Positions 1 through 7,169 of a stretch of 64,000 nt of DNA are shown piece by piece; the first letter of the stretch is position 1; each line of letters opens with the position of its first letter. The DNA is from Galbibacter sp. BG1. Its GTDB lineage: Bacteria; Bacteroidota; Bacteroidia; Flavobacteriales; Flavobacteriaceae. Location: the NCBI RefSeq assembly GCF_013391805.1, contig NZ_CP058364.1:1116501-1180500 (forward strand). Direction: 5' to 3'. The notes beneath the pieces were generated by a model. It was not told where the DNA came from. It saw only the letters and a list, made by a program, of their open reading frames with translations, and did no database searches. The position numbers were made by a program, and so were the translations under genes.

Positions 1-1
1 A

Positions 2-400
2 AAATCATATTCCCTAGCGGAAGCTATTCCAGCTGGTGTTAAATTTGGTTACTGGCAGTTGAGAGACTATGTAAGCTCTATGAAATTTCTTTTTACCAAA
101 AAAGGAGCAACAGAAGTAGGCGGATTTGGAACCATTGCAAAGCTATTTCCCGATACTTGGGACTGGCAAGGTTTCTGGATGTCTACGGCCTTTATATCTA
201 TTATTCTGGCATTTATGAATATTTTGCCCATTCCTGCTTTGGATGGCGGACACGTAATGTTTCTTTTATATGAAATGATCACCGGAAGGAAGCCAAGTGA
301 AAAATTCTTAGAATATGCACAAATGGTTGGGTTCTTTCTATTAATTGCCTTACTTTTGTACGCCAACGGGAACGATCTTTACAAAGCGATTTTCAAGTAA
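2..400 (+). CDS. rseP: Site-2 metalloprotease RseP-like, C-terminal part
   Basis: This is the 3' end of a gene that enters from outside the window; the frame is open from base 2. The protein tail has NILPIPALDGGHV, the LDG motif whose Asp is a zinc ligand in the RseP/S2P family of intramembrane proteases. A second hydrophobic segment (FFLLIALLLY) follows close to the C-terminus, as in RseP. The family cuts anti-sigma factors and remnant signal peptides within the inner membrane. The HExxH site and PDZ domains would lie upstream and cannot be seen. The assignment to the family is firm from the motif; the substrate is not known. Confidence 0.9.
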   Translation, partial: KSYSLAEAIPAGVKFGYWQLRDYVSSMKFLFTKKGATEVGGFGTIAKLFPDTWDWQGFWMSTAFISIILAFMNILPIPALDGGHVMFLLYEMITGRKPSEKFLEYAQMVGFFLLIALLLYANGNDLYKAIFK

Positions 401-510
401 ATTAACTAGTGTGAGCGTTTTACATGAGTTAAAAAACCCGATTTCAGCTTGAACGAATAAGCGCATTTAAAATCGCTTTCAACAGGTAAAACAAAAAAAA
501 TAATTTTTTG

Positions 511-541
511 TTTGGAGTAAAGAAAAAAACATATATATTTG
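511..541 (+). promoter_or_regulatory. Bacteroidetes-type promoter of tRNA-Asn
   Basis: TTTG at 511-514, a 19-base spacer, and TATATTTG at 534-541 match the Bacteroidetes sigma consensus TTTG-N19-21-TAnnTTTG. The tRNA begins about 70 bases downstream and nothing else lies between. Confidence 0.7.
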
Positions 542-617
542 CATCCGCAAAAAAGGAATAAAACACTTCAGAAAAGGCCAAAAATAAGGTAACGAAGAAG
601 TTTAGATAAAAGTAAAT

Positions 618-691
618 TCCTCCTTAGCTCAGTTGGTTAGAGCATCTGACTGTTAATCAGAGGGTCCTTGGTTCGAGCCCAAGAGGGGGAG
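618..691 (+). tRNA. tRNA-Asn (anticodon GTT)
   Basis: A full cloverleaf can be folded by eye. Acceptor stem TCCTCCT (618-624) pairs with AGGGGGA (684-690). The D stem is GCTC/GAGC. The anticodon stem TCTGA/TCAGA encloses loop CTGTTAA with GTT at 652-654. The T arm is CTTGG-TTCGAGC-CCAAG. The discriminator is G691 and CCA is not encoded. The gene is the insertion target of the element to its right, which rebuilds its 3' half from the attachment site so that this copy stays complete. Confidence 0.95.
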
Positions 692-739
692 CTTAATAAC
701 AGAAAGCCATTCAAGAAATTGAGTGGCTTTTTTGGTTTT
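650..739 (+). repeat. attL: 90-bp direct repeat at tRNA-Asn
   Basis: Bases 650-739 are identical to 31400-31489. The identity begins at the first base of the tRNA anticodon loop (C650) and covers the tRNA 3' half and its terminator. Base 649 (A) differs from 31399 (T), and base 740 (C) differs from 31490 (A). A block starting at the anticodon loop fits tyrosine-recombinase crossover there, a known class of tRNA target. Confidence 0.92.
703..733 (+). terminator. Rho-independent terminator of tRNA-Asn
   Basis: Stem AAAGCCATTCAA (703-714) pairs with TTGAGTGGCTTT (719-730) around a GAAA loop, with one G-T pair, and is followed by a T run. It lies inside the duplicated att block, so a second copy is present at 31453-31483. 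Confidence 0.75.
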
Positions 740-740
740 C

Positions 741-764
741 ATGGGTACAACATAGGTACAACAA
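741..764 (+). repeat. 24-bp repeat, candidate integrase arm site (left)
   Basis: This contains GTACAACATAGGTACAACA, that is, two GTACAACA units in tandem separated by TAG. The same 24 bases occur at 31262-31285 just upstream of the integrase gene. Lying just inside attL, it is a plausible arm-type binding site for the recombinase or excisionase. Confidence 0.5.
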
Positions 765-814
765 TAAGTGCTTTTCTATTTATTTCTTATCTTGATGCAT
801 GCATAACCACCCAA

Positions 815-1489
815 ATGGATAGAACAATCAAAAAATTAGCCGTATTATGGTGTAAGTTGGATGACGCCATCGATCACTTTTTTAAGCGTAGCACTTTAAG
901 CAGTAATAGCGCGCGCCTTTATTTTCTAATAATTATCATCGCAGTTTATGGTTTGGTCATCACGCTGTTCAGCTCCTACAGTTCCTTTGAGCAAAAACTT
1001 CTATTCTTCTTTGGATATCTTTTGACCGGGATTTTATTGATTATACTATTTGCGGCCTATTATGAAAAAAAGAGGATCAAAAACAGTAGGCTTTATCCAT
1101 TTTATTACGTCCCTTTCAAATGGGAAACGGTCAATTACGAACTTCTTAAATTCAACGAGGATGAACGTATCGATTTTAATTTGCTGTTGAACCGCCGCCA
1201 TGTACAGAACAAAATCAATTTCCGCGAAAACAACAAAAGCAAGGAAGGTGCCAACCACCGCATGTTGTTCTCAATGTTCCATGTACTTATCCAGGATGGT
1301 ATAGAACACTTTACGGATGTACAGAAGAAAATTTTTTTTGAAATGCTCAGGGACTCCTTTCTAATGAACCGCAAACCCATCAATTACGATACCCTGAAAT
1401 CCAGTTTTTCCAATTGGAAGTATGATCTCGACACCGAAAAGGGCGTGGCTTACCACCAATATTGGAAAAATGTCTTCTCCCTTCCATAA
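815..1489 (+). CDS. Hypothetical membrane protein
   Basis: I do not recognise this protein. The frame is open from 668 inside the att block, but ATG815 is a more likely start because the upstream part only translates the tRNA tail and terminator. From ATG815 the product is about 224 residues. It has two hydrophobic segments near residues 32-80 (LYFLIIIIAVYGLVITL and a second ending IILFAAYYEKK), then a charged cytoplasmic tail with FENGMLFSMFHVL-like helical stretches. It is the first gene inside the element and lies upstream of the HTH gene on the same strand. Its place suggests a role in the element rather than the host, but no function can be given. Confidence 0.6.
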   Translation: MDRTIKKLAVLWCKLDDAIDHFFKRSTLSSNSARLYFLIIIIAVYGLVITLFSSYSSFEQKLLFFFGYLLTGILLIILFAAYYEKKRIKNSRLYPFYYVPFKWETVNYELLKFNEDERIDFNLLLNRRHVQNKINFRENNKSKEGANHRMLFSMFHVLIQDGIEHFTDVQKKIFFEMLRDSFLMNRKPINYDTLKSSFSNWKYDLDTEKGVAYHQYWKNVFSLP

Positions 1490-1615
1490 TTATTGGATAA
1501 TTAAAGCATAACCGCGTTTATGCTATTGATTTGACCGTATCTGCTTTCATATATTTGCCCTGTCCACTAAACGTAGAAGGCCTTTTACTCATCATTAACC
1601 AAAAACTTTAAAACA

Positions 1616-1909
1616 ATGAATGAGCAAGAGAACGTTGTGGGCTTATTGGAGGATATTAAAGCATTGCTGTCCCAGAACAAAAAGGTTTTAAATGTAGAAG
1701 ACCTTGCCCAATACACAGGGCTTTCCAAAAGCAAAATCTATAAACTGACCCATTTGCGATTGATCCCTATGGGCAACAACAAACACATCCGCCAAAAATT
1801 CTTCGATAAGGATGCCATTGATGCTTGGCTTTTAGGAGAACCCAAACTGTCAGATGCCTACCTGGAACATGAATTCAATAGGAAGCTCCTGAAAAACGGA
1901 AAATCCTAA
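1616..1909 (+). CDS. Excisionase-like helix-turn-helix protein
   Basis: A 97-residue protein. Its centre, LNVEDLAQYTGLSKSKIYKL followed by HIRQKFFDKDAIDAWL, is the HTH_17/excisionase type of winged helix found in Xis-like proteins and MerR relatives. Small proteins of this kind sit in front of the helicase and primase genes of many Bacteroidetes integrative elements and act in excision or in control of the mobilization genes. The next gene begins 26 bases downstream on the same strand, so the two are probably cotranscribed. The role as an excision factor is inferred from fold and place. Confidence 0.75.
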   Translation: MNEQENVVGLLEDIKALLSQNKKVLNVEDLAQYTGLSKSKIYKLTHLRLIPMGNNKHIRQKFFDKDAIDAWLLGEPKLSDAYLEHEFNRKLLKNGKS

Positions 1910-1935
1910 ACACCATCCACTTTAAATATTATTAT

Positions 1936-3141
1936 ATGAAAAAGATACCGTACAGACGCATCGGTACCACGTATTGGAAAGATATCGAGAGACCCCTTAT
2001 ATCTGGGGACTCCATTTCCATAATGGTCCGTTGGAACAAGGAAACGATCATTGCAGACCATGGGAAGTCCTATCTTTCCAAAATCCCAAAACTCGACGGG
2101 TTCTGCTGTATCCCTGAGCATATAGGGTACGAGCAAGTGGTCGGTAATTCCTATAACACCTACCACGAGCTGCCCATGGCACCCAAGAAGGGAAAATGCC
2201 CTGTTTCCATGGGGTTTGTGAGGCACATCTTCGGGGAACAGGCCGAACTCGGGCTGGATTACCTAAAAATCATTTATGAGAACCCCTCACAGATACTGCC
2301 CATCCTATGCTTGGTCAGCAAAGAGCGTGGCACCGGGAAAAGCACCTTTATCAAATGGCTCAAGGCCATCTTCGGCCAGAACATGACCTATATCAAAGGG
2401 GACAGCTTTTCCTCACAGTTCAATGCCGATTGGGTTTCGAAGGTTATCGTTGCGGTGGACGAGGTGTTCTTCGATAAAAAAGAGATCACCGAACGGCTTA
2501 AATATTTGAGCACCACCGATAAGGACAAGTTGGAGGCCAAGGGCAAGGATCGGGAAGAGGTCGAATTTTTCGGGAAATTCATTCTCTGTAGCAATAACGA
2601 GGATACTTTTATCCTAATAGATTCCAATGAAATCCGTTTTTGGGTAAGGAAAGTGCCCCCTTTCGATACCGAGGACACCCAATACCTGCACAAGCTCATT
2701 TCTGAAGTACCGGCCTTTCTGCAGTTCCTTAGGGACCGTTCCTATGCCTCTGAAAAGAAAACACGGATGTGGTTCACCCCGGAACAGATAAAGACCAGGG
2801 CACTAAAGAAACTGGTCTGGCTGAACAACAATGCGGTCGAAAGGGAAATGGTGCACCTGCTCTACGAAATGTTCGAGGCCACTGGTGCGGATGAGCTCAG
2901 GGTCACCCCAAGGGAAATCGTTTCGAACCTCGGCAAGGTACGCCGTAAAAACTTCGAACCGAACGACATCCGGAGAATACTGAAAAACAAATGGGGGCTT
3001 ACCCCTTCAGACAATTCAAATTCCTATCAGGGGTACGAGTATACCAGTTATGGTGAGTTTGTCCAGATCAGCCGTGTCGGAAGATATTTTGCTGTTGAAA
3101 GAAAAAAGATCTATGGAATTTTTGATGAAATGATGAATTAA
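1936..3141 (+). CDS. SF3-type helicase (primase-helicase family, DUF5906-like)
   Basis: A 401-residue protein with a Walker A motif SKERGTGKSTF near residues 129-139 and a Walker B-like stretch VIVAVDEVFF near 170. It then has a sensor-like CSNNED and an arginine-rich IRFWVRK segment, the pattern of phage and plasmid D5/superfamily 3 helicases. The C-terminal third (about 300-401) looks like a winged-helix DNA-binding part. In such elements this protein works with the TOPRIM primase encoded downstream to replicate the excised circle. The last codons contain TTTGATGAAATGATGAA, which belongs to the repeat cluster that follows. Confidence 0.75.
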   Translation: MKKIPYRRIGTTYWKDIERPLISGDSISIMVRWNKETIIADHGKSYLSKIPKLDGFCCIPEHIGYEQVVGNSYNTYHELPMAPKKGKCPVSMGFVRHIFGEQAELGLDYLKIIYENPSQILPILCLVSKERGTGKSTFIKWLKAIFGQNMTYIKGDSFSSQFNADWVSKVIVAVDEVFFDKKEITERLKYLSTTDKDKLEAKGKDREEVEFFGKFILCSNNEDTFILIDSNEIRFWVRKVPPFDTEDTQYLHKLISEVPAFLQFLRDRSYASEKKTRMWFTPEQIKTRALKKLVWLNNNAVEREMVHLLYEMFEATGADELRVTPREIVSNLGKVRRKNFEPNDIRRILKNKWGLTPSDNSNSYQGYEYTSYGEFVQISRVGRYFAVERKKIYGIFDEMMN

Positions 3142-3350
3142 GAGTATAAATAATTGATTATCAATAAAATAATCCTTCATCAAAGTTTCATCAAACGTTC
3201 ATCAAAATTAGATTCCATCAAAAATGATGAAGATCAGCAAAACAGTTTGATGAATGATGAAAAAATGATGAAGTGTGAAGTACCAGTAAATATAGGGGTT
3301 AAGAAGGATTCTTCATCATTTTATCAAAATTTTTCAGAAAACCATCCAGC
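3121..3350. repeat. Iteron-like TTCATCAAA cluster, candidate replication origin or oriT
   Basis: TTCATCAAA occurs at 3176-3184, 3187-3195 and 3198-3206 with exact 11-bp spacing, and CCATCAAA follows at 3215-3222. The reverse form TTTGATGAA or ATGATGAA occurs at 3121-3137, 3223-3232 and several times at 3247-3275, with TTCATCATT near 3311. Helically phased direct repeats with inverted copies, lying between helicase and primase genes, are the usual layout of an iteron origin. No gene of good quality fills this 200-bp gap. Confidence 0.55.
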
Positions 3351-3352
3351 CC

Positions 3353-4216
3353 ATGAAAAAGGAGAGAACAAACAAACTATCGTGTGAAAAAGCCCGTAGT
3401 GTTTGCACCGTGCAGGCACTCGCAAAACCAGGGCATTTCCCCACCCGACAAACGGAGAAAGAAGCTTGGTTTCTGAGCCCCTTCCGGTCAGAAACACAAG
3501 CCTCTTTCAAGGTATCCCTAACATTGAACCGATGGTACGACCATGGCGCCGGTATAGGCGGCAATGTGATCGACCTGGTATGCCTTATAAAACAATGCTC
3601 GGTAAAAGAGGCCTTGATGTTTTTGGACAATGAAACTTTGTTTTTTTCTTTTCAGCAGCAGCCCCGTTCTAAAAAGGGACCAGGCATAGAGGTTATGGAT
3701 GTAAAACCCATCACGCACCCTGCCCTATTAGCTTATTTAATGTCACGAAAGATTAGACCTGCAGTGGCAAGGCTTTATTGCAAAGAGGTACATTTCAGGT
3801 TGAACGGTAAAAACTATTTTGCCATCGGGCTTGAAAATATATCCGGGGGTCATGAGCTCAGGAACAAATTCTTTAAAGGCAGCATTTCCCCAAAGGACAT
3901 CACATTTTTAAGGAACCAATGCCCTAACCTGATTGTGTGCGAGGGGATGTTCGATCTGCTCTCATTGGCCAGTCATTGCCCTACCCTATCCAAAGGAGCA
4001 GACTTCCTTGTTCTCAACTCTGTCGCATTTATTAAAAGGGTCCCTGATTATTTTAAGAATTATAGTACGGTAGAACTTTATTTGGATCGGGACAGTGCCG
4101 GTAAAAAGGCTACGGATTTCTTACTGGCTTCCCATTCAAAAGCCGTGGACAGATCGGTATTGTATTCGGGCTTTAAGGATATAAACGCATGGTGGACGGG
4201 AAAACCGGATGGGTAA
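3353..4216 (+). CDS. TOPRIM-domain DNA primase
   Basis: A 287-residue DnaG-type primase of mobile elements. The N-terminal part has WYDHGAGIGGNVIDLV (about 61-76), the conserved end of the CHC2-type domain. Only scattered Cys and His residues precede it (C10, C18, H28), so zinc binding is uncertain. The TOPRIM domain is shown by LIVCEGMFDLLSL (about 194-206, catalytic Glu) and VELYLDRDSAGKKA (about 243-256, DxD). It would lay primers for replication of the excised or transferred element together with the upstream helicase. Confidence 0.8.
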   Translation: MKKERTNKLSCEKARSVCTVQALAKPGHFPTRQTEKEAWFLSPFRSETQASFKVSLTLNRWYDHGAGIGGNVIDLVCLIKQCSVKEALMFLDNETLFFSFQQQPRSKKGPGIEVMDVKPITHPALLAYLMSRKIRPAVARLYCKEVHFRLNGKNYFAIGLENISGGHELRNKFFKGSISPKDITFLRNQCPNLIVCEGMFDLLSLASHCPTLSKGADFLVLNSVAFIKRVPDYFKNYSTVELYLDRDSAGKKATDFLLASHSKAVDRSVLYSGFKDINAWWTGKPDG

Positions 4217-4347
4217 TTGCGCAGCAATTTCAAGATGTGTTTTTGTTGCCACAAAAACCATCTTGCTTTGCTCCCGGAGGTCACAAAGGGTGCTGGGCAC
4301 CTTTGGTACCAAACATAGAAACACTTCCTAATTCTAACAATTAAACC

Positions 4348-4665
4348 ATGGCAAAAGCCAGAGTCAACATAAAATCCACTTTCGTCAAATTCCGGTGTAC
4401 CCAGTTTGAAAAAAGACTGTTGCAGGTCAAGGCAAAAAGGGCCAACCTCAGTTTGAGTTCCTATTGCCGCATGGCGGCCATGGATGATAAGATCATTGAA
4501 CGGTTTACCGAGGAGCAGATCGAGGTCTATAAGGCCCTTGTTCAGTACCACCACCATTTTAAGCGCATTGGGAACATGTTCAAAAAAAGGGACCCCAAGC
4601 TGACCGAAGAAGTGTACCTGCTTGCTGACGAAATCAAGGACCACTTACAAAACTTTAAAAAATGA
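4348..4665 (+). CDS. mobC: MobC-like mobilization protein
   Basis: A 105-residue protein with FVKFRCTQFEKRLLQVKAKR followed by ANLSLSSYCRMAAM. This is the ribbon-helix-helix pattern of MobC/BmgB relaxosome proteins that bind the transfer origin and help the relaxase nick. The C-terminal helix (KRIGNMFKKRDPKL) also fits. Its stop overlaps the relaxase start by ATGA (4662-4665), the standard mobC-mobB arrangement, so the two are translationally coupled. Confidence 0.8.
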   Translation: MAKARVNIKSTFVKFRCTQFEKRLLQVKAKRANLSLSSYCRMAAMDDKIIERFTEEQIEVYKALVQYHHHFKRIGNMFKKRDPKLTEEVYLLADEIKDHLQNFKK

Positions 4666-5533
4666 TAGGGAAAGGAATGGCCATAGCGCACACGAGGGCC
4701 TCCATGAAGTATGGGATGGACCAGGAAAAGGATGCAGAAATTGTCTACAGGGCACATCTGGCTGGGGAAACCCCATCGGAAGTGACCAAGGAGTTCAAGA
4801 TCGTACAGGATACCAATGCCCGTTGCCAGAAGAACACCCTGAGTTTCGTGCTCAGCCCTACCGTGGAAGATGGCAAGAAGTTAAGTGTTAAGAAGCTGGA
4901 AGAACTTACCGGTAGGTTCGTAAAACAGATGAAACTGCAGGAGCACCAAGCCATGGCTTTTGTGCACCGGGACAAAAACCACCTCCATGTCCATTTGTAC
5001 GTGAACCGCATTAGGTTTGATGGAAAGGCCTACAATGACAGCTATATCGGAAAGCAAAGTCAATTGGCCGCTGAAAAAGTGGCCAAGGAAATGCAGTTGA
5101 CAACGGCAAGGGAGGTACAACGGGAAAACAACAGTCCCTGTTATATACCCGTGCGGTCATCAAAGAGCACCATCAAAGGGCACTGTTGGAAAAGCCGGGG
5201 ACAATCGACAGGTACATCAAACTGATGGAAAAGAACGGAGTGAAAGTGATCCCCGTGATCAATAAATCCAATCAACTGCAAGGGTTCCGGTTTGCCCATG
5301 GGTCGCAGAACCTAAAAGGGAGTGCCGTACACAGGGAACTATCGGGCGGTAAAATATTGCAGGCCATTGCCCAGAACAGGGAAAATGGGCCCAGACTGTC
5401 CAAGGAAAGTACCCTTAAGATATGGAACCAAGCGGTAACGCTACATCCCAACCTGGCGGCTTCCTTGGTCAAAAAAATAGTGAAACATGTGGTTAAAAAA
5501 GTGATCGATACAGTGATCGGTATTGCTTATTAA
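4662..5533 (+). pseudogene. Relaxase (MobB/MobV-like), frameshifted
   Basis: The first 187-codon frame carries HRDKNHLHVHLYVNR near residues 105-119, the HxDxxHxHxH metal-binding motif III of relaxases that nick and covalently bind the transfer origin. After about base 5128 that frame degenerates (NNSPCYIPV...). The expected continuation, AVIKEHHQRALLEKPGTIDR, appears one frame back and runs to the stop at 5533. A one-base loss near the A-rich GGGAAAACAACAG (5122-5134) explains this. No canonical slippery heptamer lies in phase, so a programmed shift is unlikely. The element is probably impaired in transfer unless the shift is a sequencing error. Confidence 0.8.
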
Positions 5534-5545
5534 AATGAATTGGTT

Positions 5546-5992
5546 ATGGCAAAATTGGAAGAAATAGCAGCGTTGCTGACAGAAGAGATAGAAGGGTTTA
5601 ATACATCGGTGACCAAATTGGAAAAGCTATCCAAAAAACTTAAGGAAGTTAAGGTCAAAGCGGATGCGTCAAAGATTGAGTACCTTTTGGAAACCCACCT
5701 AAAAAAACAGGAGCGGTTTGAAGCAATACAGGAAAAGAATACCAAGGAACTGCTCAACAGTCTTGACAGGTCACGGTTGTTCCCAAAATGGTCGGTAGTG
5801 GTTGGGTCATTCTTCGTGGTACTGCTATTGGTACTGGGTTTTATCACTCTTAGTTATCGACATAAGAACAGGGAGCTAAAAGACAATATCCTGCAATTGG
5901 AAAACCATTATCAAGGCTTTATAAAGGAACACCCCAAAGTAGAAGAACAATATCTTAATTGGGTGAACCCGAATGGAAACCACGCAAAATAG
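5546..5992 (+). CDS. Small coiled-coil membrane protein of the mobilization module
   Basis: About 148 residues from ATG5546; an in-frame TTG lies two codons upstream. Residues 1-75 form a Lys/Glu-rich helix with heptad character (TSVTKLEKLSKKLKEVKVK). This is followed by a single membrane segment (VVVGSFFVVLLLVLGFITL) and a second helical tail. It begins 12 bases after the relaxase frame ends. Proteins of this layout often follow relaxase genes in flavobacterial elements, but I know of no assigned function. Confidence 0.65.
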   Translation: MAKLEEIAALLTEEIEGFNTSVTKLEKLSKKLKEVKVKADASKIEYLLETHLKKQERFEAIQEKNTKELLNSLDRSRLFPKWSVVVGSFFVVLLLVLGFITLSYRHKNRELKDNILQLENHYQGFIKEHPKVEEQYLNWVNPNGNHAK

Positions 5993-6032
5993 TATTAGTT
6001 ATGGTAAGATTTGAGGGGAGGTATTCCTCCTT

Positions 6033-6371
6033 TTAAAAAGAAGATTTAGGATCTTCTTTAAAAAGCCTGTAAGATTCATCCAAAAACTCGCCTTCTTCAA
6101 AGGGCAAAAGACTGTTTGCCAGTTCTAAAGTCCGACGGATATCCATACCATGATCCTTAATCCTTGGAGGTGAAAAGGTATCCCCCTGTGCCGCTAGGAT
6201 ACTCACATTGATCAATGCCTCAATGGTAATGAACAAATCGGTATAGCCTTCAAATTCCAAAAAGGTAGGTTTGTATTTACCCTTACGTAAATTGGAAGGC
6301 TGCAAGGTGTTCAATTTATCATTGGCCAATGCTTGTAATTTGTTGATTTGTTTCTTTTTCATGGTACTCAA
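6033..6371 (-). CDS. Small protein, paralogue of the HEPN protein C-terminus (copy 3)
   Basis: A 112-residue protein, last gene of the leftward HEPN cluster. It begins with a Lys-rich MKKKQINKLQALAN and ends with DIRRTLELANSLLPFEEGEF. This lines up with the end of the HEPN protein (IQTALDHILQLLPFEEIECL) and with the two neighbouring small proteins. Shared features are a helix with Leu/Ile ending near YTDLFITIEALINV, and the LLP-x-x-E motif. It lies 35 bases after the preceding gene. The function is unknown; it may be an antitoxin-like or structural partner of the HEPN protein. Confidence 0.6.
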   Translation of the reverse strand: MSTMKKKQINKLQALANDKLNTLQPSNLRKGKYKPTFLEFEGYTDLFITIEALINVSILAAQGDTFSPPRIKDHGMDIRRTLELANSLLPFEEGEFLDESYRLFKEDPKSSF

Positions 6372-6406
6372 TTTTCAATTATACATAAGCTTTTCTATTT
6401 GTCCTT

Positions 6407-6799
6407 TTACTTTTGATCCTTACCCCTTTTTATCCCCAACCCCTCTTCCCTATAATAAAGATTAAGGTGATCCATAAGGGCTTCCTCCCCCTTTGGCATT
6501 AAACGGTTGGCAATGGCAAGCAAATGACGGACATAGTATTTTTCATTTCTTTCGGAGATAGTATCCAGACTCAATTCAGGGTCAATGGTCCTCATAGCTA
6601 GGTGCACCAATGCACGGACCGTAAGCAATAGTTCTGCATGGTCTTCTACATAAAACAGGCTCACTTCAAATTTATCCTCATAAAAAGAATGTGGTCTTAA
6701 AGTGGGATGATGATCCATTGCATGCTGTTTTAAGCTGTTTATCAATTTTTGTTCGTTTGGGTTCATCACTTTAGGTTTTAGATTGATCCTTTTTATCAT
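6407..6799 (-). CDS. Small protein, paralogue of the HEPN protein C-terminus (copy 2)
   Basis: A 130-residue protein with the same plan as its neighbours: an N-terminal basic helix, HAELLLTVRALVHLAMRTI, and YVRHLLAIANRLMPKGEEAL near the end. The last matches the LLPxxE motif with LMPKGEE. Its start lies inside the end of the preceding gene (29-base overlap, 6771-6799), so translation is probably coupled. I do not recognise a described family; the similarity to the HEPN protein tail was seen by eye and needs a profile search. Confidence 0.6.
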   Translation of the reverse strand: MIKRINLKPKVMNPNEQKLINSLKQHAMDHHPTLRPHSFYEDKFEVSLFYVEDHAELLLTVRALVHLAMRTIDPELSLDTISERNEKYYVRHLLAIANRLMPKGEEALMDHLNLYYREEGLGIKRGKDQK

Positions 6800-7169
6800 T
6801 GTTAACTTCTGAGAGCATTTCTATAATCTTATCATAGCACACCATTTCACTTTTTGGTAGCAGGGTGAGTATTAATTCCAGAACAACGCAGACAGAAGTA
6901 TTTCGGTCTTTTGTATTGGCGTCTGTATATTGGCTGAAAAGAGAGGATGTAAAATAGGTGCCTTTCCCATCCAAGGTGAATGCACATACTTTGATCAGGG
7001 ATTCAATTTTCAGCATCAGTTCATAATAATTGCACATGCGGATTTCGGCTTTTTGCAAGGGTTCCCCATCCCAAAACTGGTCGGTTTTTTCCAACATCCC
7101 TTTTGTATTTGCTACCAGCTCTTTAAGCTCTTGCAGGGTTTTCAATTGTTTCTTCTTCTTTGTTTTCAT
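6771..7169 (-). CDS. Small protein, paralogue of the HEPN protein C-terminus (copy 1)
   Basis: A 132-residue protein. It starts with MKTKKKKQLKTLQELKEL and contains YYELMLKIESLIKVCAFTL and SVCVVLELILTLLPKSEMVC, matching the HEPN protein tail (GLADILFDIAGIMKVCIIAL and LDHILQLLPFEEIECL). The frame overlaps the end of the HEPN gene by 47 bases, so either the start is further in or translation is coupled. It is probably part of one leftward operon starting at the HEPN gene. Confidence 0.6.
   Translation of the reverse strand: MKTKKKKQLKTLQELKELVANTKGMLEKTDQFWDGEPLQKAEIRMCNYYELMLKIESLIKVCAFTLDGKGTYFTSSLFSQYTDANTKDRNTSVCVVLELILTLLPKSEMVCYDKIIEMLSEVNNDKKDQSKT

Noticed and set aside
668-814. Upstream extension of the first element gene into the tRNA
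   Set aside because: The frame would translate the tRNA T arm and terminator; ATG815 gives a normal protein with its membrane segments.
3154-3387. 77-codon open frame between helicase and primase genes
   Set aside because: It has a TTG start, its sequence is made mostly of the TTCATCAAA repeats, and it overlaps the primase start. It is more likely an open frame by chance over an iteron array.
4078-4644. 188-codon open frame on the reverse strand
   Set aside because: It runs antisense through the primase end and mobC, both of which have clear family motifs. No signal or motif supports it.
5122-5134. Programmed frameshift in the relaxase gene
   Set aside because: No X-XXY-YYZ heptamer lies in the right phase, and relaxases of this type are single frames. 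A mutation or read error is simpler.
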